DNA of 64,000 nt from Holacanthus passer (Eukaryota > Chordata > Actinopteri > Pomacanthidae), in NCBI GenBank assembly GCA_025331565.1, contig JAFREQ010000045.1, positions 806,001-870,000 on the forward strand, given 5' to 3'. How positions within the stretch are numbered: the stretch's first letter is position 1; each line of letters begins with the position of its first letter. Below the pieces are notes generated by a model that searched no databases, had not been told where the DNA came from, and was given only the letters and a program-made list of their open reading frames with translations. Below, piece by piece: positions 35,945-49,024 of the stretch. The position numbers and the translations under genes are program-made.

Positions 35945-36345
35945 CATGCAGTGGTTGAATGGAACAAAGTACATTTACTCAAGTACTGTACTTAAGTAGA
36001 ACTTTGAGTTACTTTATTTCAGTATTTCCAGCCAATATTGTACTTTTTACTGCACTACATTTATTTATAATCTTAAGTTACTAGTTACTTTGCAGATTTA
36101 GTTTATCAATAGAAAATACAAATCAACGAATAAATTATGATGTATTATTATAGTTTCTCAGCAGTATAGAAAATAGCTAGTGAATCCCTCTTTTACCAGC
36201 TGCAACATTTACACGTGAATGCATTGATAAATATGATGCAGTGATATAGTTTATATTATTGCGAAGAGGGCCAGCCTGCAGAATGAGTACTTTTACTTTT
36301 GGTATTTAAAGTATTATCTGAATTCTAAAATATAAAATACAGGAA
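35945..36345. repeat. inverted TACTTAAGTA-family repeat in impa1 copy B leader intron
   Basis: GGAACAAAGTACATTTACTCAAGTACTGTACTTAAGTAGAACTTTGAGTTACTTTATTT is the opposite-strand end of the family at 17960-18370. A small fragment of the same family (TACTTTTTACTTCACTACATTTATTTGATAACTTGAG) also lies in intron 3 near 37355-37420. Confidence 0.7.
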
Positions 36346-36771
36346 GCAGCATTCACATTGTTTCATTTCCATATGTCGAGAACCTCAGACTTTCTGTGCC
36401 GTACTCCCACTTATAAAACCACACCTACGCCCGGCAGCTGTTTCTTAATTGCAATGACTTTTAAGCCTGTGGCCTGTGGTAGTGATTTAGCATAATGCAG
36501 GACAGACAGAGCTGCGGAAGTGTTGCATAACTCATGCTTTGCTATGAGTAGTGTGCCAAGCATGCAGGTTCAGAGGTATTGTTTTCTGGCCCTCAGAGAC
36601 GAGGCGTTAACACCTTTTCACAACACATGTACGACTAATTTTTAAAGATTAGTTCCAGATTGTTTAATGTTTATTTAAGCTGCATTTTTATACATCTGAG
36701 TCATTCTTGCACTTTTTAAATGCTTTATTCATGTTGCAGGCTCTCCTCTGTAAGATCCCCATACAAACAAA

Positions 36772-39459
36772 ATGGCTGACCCATGGCAGAAGGCATTTGA
36801 CTTTGCTGTTTTGGTGGCAAGAAAAGCTGGAGCGGTACGTAAGAGCCACCTGTAACAGACTCTCAGTGTGTTTCCTCTCTGGTGTTTGAATCAAAAATCA
36901 ATGTATGCTCTATTTTAAGTTCAAGATCATGTGCTAATAATATTTTGTTTGCTTAGGAAATCAGAAAAGCCGGGGAGAGCGAGATAAGAGTCATGACCAA
37001 GAGCTCCACGGTCGACCTCGTCACTAAGACTGATGAGAGGGTGGAGAAAATCATCATCGGCTCTCTTAAAGAGGAATTTGGAGAAGGCACACACTGGTGA
37101 GACACACGCACAGACGCATGAATCTGAAGAGAGACACTAAAAAATTGCTCTGTCATATTTTGATATTGGTCCATCGGTTCTTCTGTGCTGCAGTTTCATT
37201 GGAGAGGAGTCGGTCGCAAAGGGGGAGCCGTGCATCTTAACTGACAAACCCACATGGATCATCGACCCTGTGGACGGCACCACAAACTTCGTCCATGGGT
37301 AAGATGTCAATGCTAAAAGACAACTTGTTGCTCAGCTGTCAACAGCAGAAATATTGTACTTTTTACTTCACTACATTTATTTGATAACTTGAGTTTCCAG
37401 TTACTTTGCAGATTCATGTTATTAATACAAATTATAAATCGGCTATTAAATTATGTCATCTAGTCTGGCTTTGAACAAAAAAGCAAATGTGTTCTGATCT
37501 GATGTCTATGAAACTGCTTCTTCACAGATTCCCATTTGTGGCTGTGTCTATTGCCTTTGCTGTCAATAAGCAGGTACGTCAAATCAAAGTTTTCCAGTCT
37601 ATTAAAGTGACCATCTTTATTATGTGAAAGCTGAACGAATGGCTTCTGTTTTCAGCTGGAGTTCGGTGTGGTGTACAGCTGCTTGGAGGACAAGATGTAC
37701 AAAGCGAGGAGGGGGCAGGGAGCTTACTGCGACGACGAGAAAATTCAGGTGTCTGATGTAAAAGGTAATAGTGTCATATTCCTGTGAAGAACCAGTCAAG
37801 AGACGTATTACTTTGCATATTTGAAAATGGAAAAAAAAAGTCATGGAAATGAGGAAATGGCACAATAACGCCGAGCTTTGCAGTGACCACAAACGTGTGC
37901 CGTCCTTTGCCCTGCTTTTGAAATTGAAATTGAATATCTGGAAACACATTCATACATATTCATTACTTTCACATGAAGGACCTCAAGGTGACATATTTTC
38001 CTAAGAACATGTTAATACAGCACCTGAGCAGAATCTTCTAGATTACGAAAGGTTACACACATTTACATTGGAGGACGTTTGACTGGTACTGTGTGTGTGT
38101 CAGTGTGTACACATTTACAGTCACTCTCACTACTGGAAATACATAATAATAACCCGTGTGGCACGCTCTCGTTGCAGATATCCATAAGTCCATTATTATC
38201 TCTGAGCACGGCACCGACAGGACCAAGGAAAAAGTAACCAAGATCTTCTCCACCATGCAGAAGATCCTCTGCATCCCAGTGCACGGGTAAGTCTTCCTCA
38301 CATGCAGACACTGACTCATTATTATGGCGTGTTAAAAATTATATTGAAGAGATTATGCCTTTACATATGTGTAATTTCTGTGAGACAGCACATGCAATTC
38401 CAGAAATGGAGCTATACCGCAGTAACTACACTTTGGTCCTATCATCTCAAGTGAAAGTTGGCTGGTGAGATAGTCATGATTAGCCTTAGCTACAGCTGAA
38501 AGTAAATCTGCATATTCATTTTTCCCTAGCTGTTATTAAAAATCCCCATTTTGATAAGATTTCTTCATAGTAAATTGTTTTACAGACTACATTTATTTTC
38601 TATGAAATATGACCTGTAAAACCTGTAGCTGTTTTCTGTAAGTGTAAAATATCCGTTATGATTAAGTGAATATTTCAAAAACGGCAACATACTGCAAATA
38701 ATTAAAGTTTATTTTCTCAAACAAATTAGTAAAAATTGACAAGAAAAGTGAAATAATTTGTTTGTAGATGTTGCATTTGTCTTTGCTTTTGTTAAGAATG
38801 ATCAAAAGTCGGAGTGCAACAGGCCTGTCCACATTTTTTTTTTTGGCATTTTGCAGATTCTGTATTGGCAATTATTGTAAAATAATCTGTCTTTTAAAAA
38901 GCATCAAATGTTTGCCGTTTCTCTCGACTTCACTGCGTCCATACTGTTCCTGTTTGCTGTAGCAGACTTGTATTGACTCATCCCCACCTGATCTGTCCTG
39001 ACAGGCTCCGTGGATCTGGGACGGCTGCCACCAACATGTGTCTGGTGGCGTCGGGGGCGGTGGAGGCCTTCTTCGAGATCGGGATCCACTGCTGGGACAT
39101 TGCTGCTGGAGCGGTTATAGTCCAAGAAGCCGGAGGAATCCTCCTGGACGTCGATGGTGTGTATGCTTTCAAATGTGATCACAGAGCATGAAGCGATTAA
39201 GCAGCTCTGAACTGAAAGTCTTACAAAGTAAAGTTAATAAATGAGAAGGTTATGAGCAAACTTTGTGGCTGAAAGCAGGATTTGTGTTTTGGCGAAACTC
39301 CTCTTAATAAAAGCTTTGTTTGACAATTTAGGGGGACCATTCGATTTGATGTCTCGAAGGATGGTTTCAGCAAACAACAATCTTATTGCTGAGCGGATCA
39401 TCAAGGAAATTGAAATATTCCCAGCGGTGAGAGACGACGCTCCGGTGCAGAAGAAATGA
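36772..39459 (+). CDS. impa1-like: inositol monophosphatase 1-like, copy B, 8 exons
   Basis: Exons: 36772-36834, 36957-37096, 37194-37298, 37528-37573, 37656-37764, 38178-38286, 39005-39156, 39332-39459; 283 aa. Six of eight coding-exon lengths equal those of copy A. Exon 2 is 6 nt longer, giving a two-residue insertion (EEFGEGTHC) before GEES and shifting ligands to E72, D92, D95 and D222. WIIDPVDGTTNF, HCWDIAAG and GGPFDLMSRR are intact, so it should be an active inositol-phosphate phosphatase. It differs from copy A over much of exons 2, 5 and 6 (for example IIISEHGTDRTKEKV). ATG context AAA ATG G. Tandem, same orientation, 7.3 kb downstream of copy A; a fish duplicate of impa1. Confidence 0.95.
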
Positions 39460-39524
39460 GAATACACAAATGAATTTCAAAATGAGTACCAGAAGAAAAG
39501 TCCACTGTGTTGCTGTATGTCATA

Positions 39525-39530
39525 AATAAA
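39525..39530 (+). promoter_or_regulatory. impa1 copy B polyadenylation signal
   Basis: AATAAA within CATAAATAAAGG, 66 nt after the stop codon, giving a much shorter 3' untranslated region than copy A. Confidence 0.65.
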
Positions 39531-39539
39531 GGTTCTGTG

Positions 39540-42500
39540 CTGTAATCACCACTGATTGTCGTAATTTGCATACTGGGTGTGTTTCATTGGCTGCACAGAA
39601 TTTCAATTCAGCCGCCAAGCGAAGTGACCTCCAGGTTACGTTTGATTACCCGGCTGTGATTTGTCAATCAAAAATATTGAAGTTGGGTACAGCTGTTATT
39701 TTGCACTCAGCATTTTTCTATACCAGCATATTGTGATTTGCACATGTCTTTAGTGTGTAGCTGTTCACGTGTATTTCATCTGTGTGAAACATGAATTATT
39801 GGGTTTGCACATACACAAATACTTGTTTTCCATTCTGGCACCACCTCAACAGATTGCAGGAGACTCTGTCCTCCTCTAGAGACTGATGGTTAGTTTGACT
39901 GTATTTCCTATCATTGAATTTATTTCTCCCTCCGTCTCATGTGACTCTAATGTGTAATTATCTGATGGAAATGAGTGAAATTCTGTCGGTGATTACCCTC
40001 ATTAGCGGCAACAGTCCTTTAAACTGAGTTAAGTTAATGTTGAAGTGACTCTATAAACACTGGCCCTGTCAAGTGTCATATAATTTACTTACAGTTAACA
40101 TCACTGCATTGCCTGAGAGCCTCTATTTCAGCATTACTGCTGTTTACACTATTCATTACTCTCATATTATCGTTCACCACTAGAGGCCAGTAATGCATCA
40201 TCATTTAGTTGGGCTCTTCAAGATGCCCTTATTTTACTTTGGTGGTTCAACTTGAAGTATTTTATTTTATAATTAGAAGTTTGTGCTGGACTCTACTTTA
40301 GCAGAGATTGACAGGCGGCTCTGAAGTCTCTTTATGCTTCATCTTCACCTTTTCTAGCCTCACTATGAGAACGAAAAATGCCCCCCCTCCCCCGAGAGAT
40401 GAAGTCATTTTTCAGTTCTGTTCTGCTCTTAGACTTTATTATGATCTGTGACTTAGCAGCTGGCTTTTGCGATCGGTCGCCAGTGCAGGATACAGAGGTG
40501 GAGGGAGCGAGTGACGAACACTAACGGAGCAGCAGCGACGCAGACAGCAGGAACAACAATGGCAGCAGCAGCAACAATAACAGCAGGAGGTTGGGTGGAG
40601 GTGGGAGGGGGTGAGGAGTCCATGAATGTGTTTGAACTGGTGCCTTTGAAACATAAATAACTGCAATTTCTTTGTATAATTATGCCACTATACATCTGCC
40701 GTCGCTGGAGTGTATGATGAGGCGATGTGTGATGTTCTGACAGAGATGTTGTTCGTCTGTCTTTCAAATGGCAAAATCGAATTCTGCAGCACTTTGAACA
40801 TCACATGTGGAAGATGAAATGGAGGGGGGGGTTATGTGTTTGCAGCAGCGTGGGCCTGATAATGGTTGCAAATACAGTACATCTTAACATTTGCTGGAAC
40901 TTGCCCGAAGTACCAGATGGCTGGAATTTGCCTAGCAGGACAGTACAGTAAATGCCACCGAGGTCAGAGAGACACACGCAAGTGCATAAAAGTCAATTTA
41001 GCATATTTACTTGAAACTATCCTCATGCTAAATCATGCTAAAAAGGCTTGTGTGTTATTTTGAACCAGCTCTCAGTCAGAATACCAACTACCAATTTTAC
41101 TGTGAAGGGACACAAGACATGAATATTTTGATAACAATAAATGGCTTCTTAGGATGAAACAGATGGTTTTATATCCTACTAAATAATATCTTTATTTAAA
41201 AGATTTAACTATTTTATTGTTTGCAGCATATAAAGAATTTAAAAAATGGTTTATAAGACACCTGTGAAACATCTATAACTCATGTACAAACAGACGATGA
41301 ATGATTGACAATATACCACAGCAATCACACAAAACATTCACTTTATATAAACATGAAGCACTTGTGCATTTATTGTGCTATTTTTTTTTTTTTTTACTTT
41401 TCATGAGAACTGAGCAAACCCCATCCGCTGATGAAGACCATTACACGTGGGTGAAAGGAAAAAAAAATTGCCCTTGAGGTAAAGAATGATTTTCAGTGCA
41501 ACATGTCATCGTGATTTTTAAACATATTTAGAAGCAGCTCATAACATTTATTACCACATTAGTTATTTATACAACAGATACGGATGTTAATGTTAATGTG
41601 CAGCAGTAGGAACGAGTGCAAATATAAAAATATATCATATAAAAATAATAAATGGCCAGCTAACTTCATTATAGGAGTTGTCTGCACTAATAAAGTGGTT
41701 GCACAGTATGTGGATGTAAATAGTGCCATTTAAAGAGTAAATATAAAAACATGTTAATCAACCTTCAGTCGCTGTATTTGCATCTGGCGTGAGATTAATT
41801 ATGTGTTTGCAGAACATCAGGTTTCTGATGCCTCGTTGAGAACAGCATTAACGCGGAAATAAAACAGCAGGTATAAGGCAGCTAAAGAGAAGTGAAAATG
41901 AGCATCTGACCCCGAGGACCCATCTAAGGCGAATCCAAGGCGCTTTAAAAACACACACACACACACACACACACACAAGAGTCTGAACACACCTAATAGA
42001 AACCAGCTCCTAACAGACTCTGAAGAACCAGGACCAGAAACCTCCCCCATGTCCGTCGGAGAGCTCTGACCCTCTCCAGCTCCGAGTCGGCGGAGAGGAG
42101 TGTGATTAACAACAAATTGGTTCCTATCGGTCAAAGTCACAACTTCCATTGTCATTATTCCAAGAGTTTTCTCGCTCATGGAGACTTTTCTCTGTGGTCA
42201 TTAGTCGTCAACTGAGGCTGACTAGCTCTCCAATAAGGAGCGAAATCAATAGACACCATGAGTGGCCCAAATACTGTAACAGGTACAACCTCCACCAATA
42301 TTAAGCTGAGTGGTTCGATGGTGTTTTGTCTGACTGAAGATGCAGTTTGTGATTTTCAGGTCCCGTCGGATTCAATCAAACTCTTGCACACACCTCAAAC
42401 TGTGCAGAGTTGGTCACTGAGGTTTTGAGGATGTCGCATCTGTCTTAACGCTTCTATGACTCTTTGGTTGATGATGCATCAGAAAATAGTATAAAATGCA

Positions 42501-43160
42501 CATCACACATTCAAAATAGAGTCCAAGGTCATGTCTTCCAGCCCTGTCTCCTAGAAATTATGTTTATATAGTACTAAATTGTTTTCCCAATTACGCTGTG
42601 ATGACAAACGTAATTGGCTGGCTGGATTATGTTCGGAAGCAAGATTTGACTCGAGGGCTCAAGTCCTGCCTGTGATTACGTTTAGGCAACAAAAGCACTT
42701 TGGGTAAAGTTTGGGAAAGATCCTGCTTATGATGAAATTTCAATAAATATGCTGTGTCATTTTTAAATAAATACTCAGTCACCTTCTGCCTTTTTGACTC
42801 TTGAGCTGCTGTAACAAGTGAATTTCCCTTATCAATAAAGTTTATCTTGTCTTAAGTCACTGCAGACTCTCTCTGTATTAAACCAGACCAGAAACCATGA
42901 CCTTTCCCTGACGTTAACCAAGTGCTGCCTGTCTCTGAACATAATCATAAACAAGCAAAATAATGCCGGAGTCACTAAGAGCAAATATTTTGTTACAGGA
43001 TCGGATATTTTGGTGGAAAACAATATTTTATTGATACTTTCTATATGATGCCTGATGCATTATTTAACAACATTTCCTCTTTGTGTTGATAGAAAACATA
43101 ATCCAGGCAGTATTACATTTCCTTCAATACATATTTATGGTTACATATTTCTAGGAGACA
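39540..43160. other. start of gene-poor region
   Basis: No recognisable exon. Contains poly-T (about 41382-41395), a (CA)14 array at 41950-41977, and a less repetitive GC-richer patch at 40380-40660. A CTCF-like CCACTAGAGGCCAG lies at 40177-40190 with one mismatch. Confidence 0.5.
41950..41977. repeat. (AC)14 microsatellite
   Basis: Perfect AC dinucleotide array in noncoding sequence. Confidence 0.95.
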
Positions 43161-43380
43161 CCGTCTTGTTTTGTTCAACCTACAGCCCAAAACCTAAAGA
43201 TATTTAATTTATGATGAAGGAAAGCAGCTGTTTTCGACATTTGAGAAGCTGCGACGATCAAAAATCTGCCATTGTTGCTCGAAAAATGCCTCAAATCAAT
43301 TCTATTGATTATTTAAATAGTTGCTGAATAATCTTCTGTCGATTTCCTACTTGATTAATCGACTTTGCATTTCAACCCTA
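43150..43380. mobile_element. degraded copy of the ATTAATCG MITE family
   Basis: CAGCCCAAAACCTAAAGATATTTAATTTA, CATTTGAGAAGCTG, AAATAGTTGCTGAATAATCTTCTGTCGAT and TTGATTAATCGACTT match the interior and end of the family described at 9660-9898. Confidence 0.65.
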
Positions 43381-43399
43381 CTCGTTATGCATCAATGCA

Positions 43400-46340
43400 G
43401 CAGTTGCCACTACATGCATCATCGTGACAAGTGAAGAGCGACCCGGCTGACAGATCCTCCATCATTTTTTGTTAAAGTGGTAGCACGGCTTTTACAAGGG
43501 GAAATTGTGACACGGAGTAGGTAGAGAGACTGATGCAAGAACAAGACGTTACTGTTAAAAGTTAGAGCTGAAACCTGGAAATGGCAACATGCAAGAACCC
43601 AAAGTGTTGCAATCAAAGCAGTTTCAAGTGAAGTGCAGCGGTGATTCGAGGATAATTTAGAACTTGAATTAAAATGATTCAAATAACTTTTCTTTCTTGT
43701 TCATGGAAATGAGGACGCAATCATCCAATCTGCAGAAATGACATAGTATGATGTAACAGTCGGGTTATAATTTATATATTCAGCAATCAATAGTGCACTG
43801 TATATTATACTCTGCAATCAATAGTGCTGGGAGTTTAAGAGAGTAAAGCAATGGTCTGAGATAGCTGCTTGATTTCCTAATTTCACACAGTTAATGTCTA
43901 GAGTAAGTGTAATGAAATTGAACACACAGGGAAAAAAAAGGGGGAGACCATCACAAGCAGAAAAGCCCCCAGATATCCACTAAGAGTCCATCTTTTCTGG
44001 TTCAATAGAGCCAGAAACAAAGCAGGCTGCAGGAGATTGAGTCTGCAGATCCTGTGGGTCCAGCATATAAAAACCACAGTAAACAACAATAACCATAATC
44101 AGAATGGAAAAGGCAGGAACCCTTTAATTTGTGCTTGTTACCATTAGCTGTCATTATTCGGTAATAGAGGCCTGCGGTCGCTATAAATGCACAACAAAAT
44201 AATACACATGCAGACATATGGTGCTGTTCTATTTTGCTGATTTACAAGGATTATGACACATAGTAAGCTCTACTTCCATTTCTGCTTCTATCTGTGCTTT
44301 TTTTTCTCCCCCCCATCTACTTTCAGTCAGTCAGTCTAAGTCATGTTATGCAAAACATCTGAAGCAAAGCCAAAGAAATTAGCTTGTCCTGGCCGGCAGC
44401 CATATTGACTTGGGGGCTCCCAGTCCCAGTTGTTTTTGATGCACTATTACACTAATATAAAAAAAAAAAAAAAGAAAAAAAAAAAAAAAAAGCTGAGACA
44501 CATTTCATCAAAAGCATGTGCTGAACTTATGCTTTCCGTCCGGATCGATATTCCTAACCCTCCTTGAGGAAACGAGGGAACGGTCGGGACATTGTAATGA
44601 AATCTAAATCTGAAAGTTTATGGGATGTGGCGCGTGAGTGGTGTCTATCAAAAGCTGCTCAAAAGCGGTGAATCAATAGGAATATTAACATCACGCTCAC
44701 ACACACATATAGACAAAATCAATGGTGATAATCCTAAGTAATAGCCCTCGAAGCCGTTCTTACATTTATTTTAACTGATTTTTTGTCCCTCCGAGGTTTC
44801 TTTGACATATTAATTGCTCGCCTAAGTGCTCTATTTTCTGAGCACTTTGATTAATCTTCTTTGTCTTGTCTGTCCATCATTATTGATCCATTAAACACAC
44901 ACTTAATCTTTGCTTTTTAATACCCGAGATTTAATTACATCTGCTGATGCTGTACTTTTCCTCTGTGCGAGCACATTCCTCGCTCCCTTTCCTCGCCGAC
45001 CACTTGTCACCTGTCCTCGCGTGTTACAGTCTAAGGAGCTTTCAAGTGCCAGCGCAGCAGTATGTGCATGCGCGTACACGGTGCCAGTAAATTACCCTCC
45101 TCCAGCACCATGATGCCCCGTAATGCGCCGGTCTATTGCCACCGGTCTCTCGGTGTCGTTCAAGATGTTTGCGATGTGAGGATGAGGAATCAATACCCCG
45201 GCCTGGTGCTTGTGTAGGCGTTGGCAATTAGCAGTTACAGCCTCAGACTGGTGGCAGATGGATCAGACTGCAGTAAGGGAAGGTTTCCTATTAGTGGCTA
45301 ATTTGATAAATAACCATGCAAATTGTACCAGCCTCACCTTGCACTTGTAATTGACAGGAGTGGTGGATCTCAGGAAGGATTTGAACTCTTAATGGAAGAG
45401 TTAAGAGTTATTTTTCTCATTGTGAGCACATCCCATGAAAAGACCAAAACCAAAAGTGGATCGATCCAACTAATAAGTCCTGTCTGTGCAGCCAAAGCCT
45501 GATGAAGCTGATTCCATTGTTGTTAAAAAAAAAAAAAAAAAAACTATTAAAAACACATTAATGAGCCACTCCAGTGCACTGCAGTGACATGTCCCTTCAT
45601 TATCATGGACACGGATGCTGTAGTTTATTTTGAGTCAATCCGACAACCTGACACACTATAATGCTTCCTTACTTGTGTTGAAAGATTTAACAGCAGCTAA
45701 ACAAATTTGAAAAAAACAAATAAAAAAAACCCCCAACGTATCCATGACGTGGATATGACATGTTATGATTGAGAATGCATGAACGCTATTTAGCAAGCAA
45801 GCAGAGAGGTAAAGAGTTAGAAGTAATTGATAAATATTACAATTGTTAGATAAAAGTAATAAATAAAAGTTGCAATAGACAGATGATTAAAGTAAAGGCA
45901 GAAACTGTCGAAATCTTTCGTTGGATTTATTAGATAAATATTTGAAATGGCTTCACTTCAAGTGGTGGTGAATCCAAAATTGACCAAACCATCTAAACAC
46001 CAACAGTTCAGTTGTATGGAAACATTATTGTAGACTAACAATATCCACTTTGATAGAATTAATAGCGTCACGTAACTTCCAGTATAAAAACCAATCTAAT
46101 GAACATATTTGGAACAGGTGTTTGTGAGGTCATGTGACCGGGCTGTGAGGCTGCACACCTCAAAACAAGAGCACCCGATTTTTATCAGTCCGAAGCAGAA
46201 GATAGCAGCAAATGCACGATTTATTCCTGGTAGTGGTAATGAAAGTGAAACTATATATATGCACAGGTTTTTAAAGGTTTACATCGTTAGTAAGAACAGA
46301 CAATCAGCCAGGAAATCTCAAATCAACAAACTTATTTATT
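43400..46340. other. gene-poor region with CNE-like stretches
   Basis: No recognisable exon. A-rich runs at 44459-44491 and about 45525-45543. The interval 44560-45330 looks less repetitive and carries many homeodomain-type TAATTG/TTAATC words. Confidence 0.4.
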
Positions 46341-46344
46341 AACT

Positions 46345-46555
46345 AGTGAGCTTCAAAGCTGGTCGATGGATTCTTTCTTTCGGTCTGAGCCAGGCTAGCT
46401 GTTTCCCCCCGTTTCCAGTCATTATGCTAAGCTAAGCTAACCAGCTGCTGGCTCCAGCTACATATTTACTGAGACAGAGAATCTTCTCATCTAACTGTGA
46501 GTAGGAAAACAAATGAGCTAATTTCCCAAAATGTCAAACCGTTCCTTTAAGCAAG
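46345..46555. repeat. dispersed repeat with GCTAAGCTAAGCTAACC
   Basis: TGAGCTTCAAAGCTGG, GAGCCAGGCTAGCTGTTTCCCCCCGTTTCCAGTCATTATGCTAAGCTAAGCTAACCAGC, ATCTTCTCATCTAACTGTGAG and TTTCCCAAAATGTCAAACCGTTCCTTTA identify a frequent teleost repeat; the most complete copy in this window. Confidence 0.75.
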
Positions 46556-46559
46556 CAAA

Positions 46560-47896
46560 TGGTTTTAGCATCTGAATTTTCAATTTTGCCTTTTCTGTTT
46601 CTTTTCTGATAAACAAAGCCGCATGCGATGCCAAAACGAGTTTGTACATTTTTACTTCCAATAAGCCAGACGTCCTGTGAAATTCTAAAAAAGGGACGTC
46701 AAGCAGCCATTCATCCATTCAGCCTTTGTGTGGGTGGCCTCGGAGGCCACCGGCTAGACCGTGTCGCCTTGTGTCACCCGTGTGTCTGAAAACAGTCACC
46801 GCTCCCCCCGACTGTGGAGAGGAAACACAGCACGGGGGGGGTTATTACACACGGGGAGTGACCACGGCTCGGCAGCGGGGCGACCCCAAAGGCAAAGCAT
46901 CTATGCATTTGAATAATCTATTGCACCAACTCACGCATTTGCATATCTGGGCACTTCCAAGTCACTGGGGCACTATGATTCACTCCCCGCTGCCAGACTG
47001 TGTTGTTACTAGTATGAAACAGGATGGATATTAAGCTTGTTTGAATGCAAGTTCCCTCATGAATCTTTAAGGCCTCTGTGTAATAAGAAAAAAGCGAGCG
47101 ACGCCATCAGACTGCAGAATTACTTTTCTGTTTCATTCTGAGACATCAGTGACTGGGGGGAAGTTTTGTCCACAAGGAGATACCTGACAGGGCTCTAAAT
47201 TGTGAAGAAGACTGACACGAGTGTGAATTTAACAATTGCCAGTTAGAGTGTAAAGAGCGGTTGTGTGGTGTGCAGTGAAGCAGCCCCTCCATGCTCTCTG
47301 CCTCTTACCCACCTCTCATGGATCCTGTAATGGATACAGCCTCTGAAGGATTTAAGGATGGCCAGGCTGCTCACCTGTTAAAATAGAGCTTGTATGGAAG
47401 TCGGTCCTCCGCAAACTTTGACAAAGCGTGACTCTTCTGCTGCGAGCAAATAACGCGGGGTTTAACGTGGATCTTTGTTTGTATTCAGCGCTGTACACAT
47501 GCGTGCCGCACAATGAAAAGTAATTAAATCTGTACTCTGACCTTTTGTAATGTTTTGACGGCTCTCTGCTGTGTGCTCAACACATTTTTTAAATGAATGT
47601 GGAGTGTTGGAGCGCTGATATCCACCAGAGCGCTGCATTGAATCAACAGAAAAGCAACGGGGAACACTGTGTAGTCATGCACTCACCATCGAGGTTATTG
47701 TGAGGATTGTCTAGGAAGAAGAAGAAGAGCACAGAGGAGCTACAGGAATGAAAGATGTTAGTCTGCCAGTTTGTCACAAAAGCAGTGTGCTCCTGTGTGA
47801 TAGACTGGCAGACCGTGCTAGCTTGGTATCCTCAGGGACACACAGGCTACTGTTACAGAGTCACATTTTTTGAGATGCTCCTCTCATTTTCTGAAG

Positions 47897-47939
<43 letters not shown>

Positions 47940-48230
47940 GGAGAGAGTCTTGAAGCAGACATGCTTAAGTCTTGTTAGGCTGCTTGTGTCTGTGAAGGTT
48001 TATGGCCTGTGTCGAGCACAAAGTCCACAATCAACTATCATGACACGGAGGATAACAAAAAAATGTTACACTGGATGGATCCTCTCAGCAGCGTTTGAGT
48101 GGTGTTTGAAGAGCTGCCCAAAACTTTTATAAAAATGACATCGTGCAAAGCATCAGGACAGTGCTGGAGGTGAGAATAAGAGCCGGGGCCTCCAAATTTT
48201 CACTTGACTCTGTGGGTTGTCAAATCAATT
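46560..48230. other. gene-poor region, one octamer-bearing stretch
   Basis: No exon recognised. 46890-46990 is distinctive, with ATGCATTTGAATAA and an octamer ATTTGCAT (46937-46944). A (GA)15 array lies at 47905-47934. Confidence 0.4.
47905..47934. repeat. (GA)n microsatellite
   Basis: About 15 GA units, generating an artificial R-E rich open frame on the plus strand. Confidence 0.95.
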
Positions 48231-48234
48231 CTAG

Positions 48235-48465
48235 TCTGGTCAAGTTTATTTTTATAGCCCAGAATCAAAGGCGTGTCCCAGAGGGCTTTGCAATCTATAT
48301 ACAACACCCTCCATCCTTAGATAAGGAAAAACTCCTGCATGCAATAGGTGTTGCATTATTAACAGAGTAGACAGAAGTAAAAGTAGTGTAGATAAACACA
48401 ATTACAACCAAGAGCTGGAAAATAGCAACACAACATTACATTCATTTAGCTGACGCTTTCGTCCA
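48235..48465. repeat. dispersed repeat fragments (AAGTTTATTTTTATAGCCCAGAATC)
   Basis: AAGTTTATTTTTATAGCCCAGAATCAAAGG, CCTTAGATAAGGAAAAACTCC and then ACATTCATTTAGCTGACGCTTTCGTCCAAAGCAACC are two motifs of abundant teleost repeats placed in tandem. Confidence 0.6.
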
Positions 48466-48471
48466 AAGCAA

Positions 48472-48985
48472 CCCAGATTCTAAAAAAGTTAGCATGCTGT
48501 GTAAAATACAAATAAAAAAAACAGGATGCAAATCATTTGCAAACAAGCTGTTTATCGACAACAGTTTTCAGATGTGTTCCTGTGTCCATGTATTAATCTC
48601 CTTTATACAATCCTGTGTTCACAAAGTGTTGAACCTCGCTCCATCCCTGCTTGTGAACGACCGAGTCTTTCCAGGATGAACCTTTCATACCCAATCATGA
48701 TACTATCACCTGTTACCAATGAACCTGTTTACCTGTGGACTGATCCAAACAGGTGTTTTCAATCAGTCCACAACTTTCACAGTCTTTTGTTGCTCCTGTC
48801 CCAACTTGTTTGAAACATGTCGCTGCCATCGAATTCAGAATAAACAGATATTTACAAAAATCAATGAAGCTGATGAGGTGAAACATTAAATATATTCTTT
48901 CTACTGTTTTCAATTGAGTATGTCAGAAAGGATTAGCAAATTATGTGGATGCAACCCAAAAATTACTAGAATCATTCAGGTCCAT
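48472..48985. mobile_element. longer copy of the 7592-7882 transposon family
   Basis: It starts AGATTCTAAAAAAGTTAGCATGCTGTGTAAAATAC. Inside are CATACCCAATCATGATACTATCACCTGTTACCAATGAACCTGTT, then CCCAACTTGTTTGAAACATGTCGCTGCCATCG and GTTTTCAATTGAGTATGTCAGAAAGGATTA. The internal part is absent from the two shorter copies, so this may be nearer the parental element. The right inverted end is decayed. Confidence 0.65.
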
Positions 48986-49024
48986 CAACTTCATCAATAA
49001 GCTGCTGCCAGTGTTACACTCAGA

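Noticed and set aside
38904..39182. Minus-strand open frames overlapping impa1 copy B exon 7
   Set aside because: Antisense shadow of a well-supported exon with intact HCWDIAAG motif on the plus strand.
47755..48132. 125-codon plus-strand frame
   Set aside because: It runs through a (GA)n microsatellite (RERERER) and shows no family resemblance.
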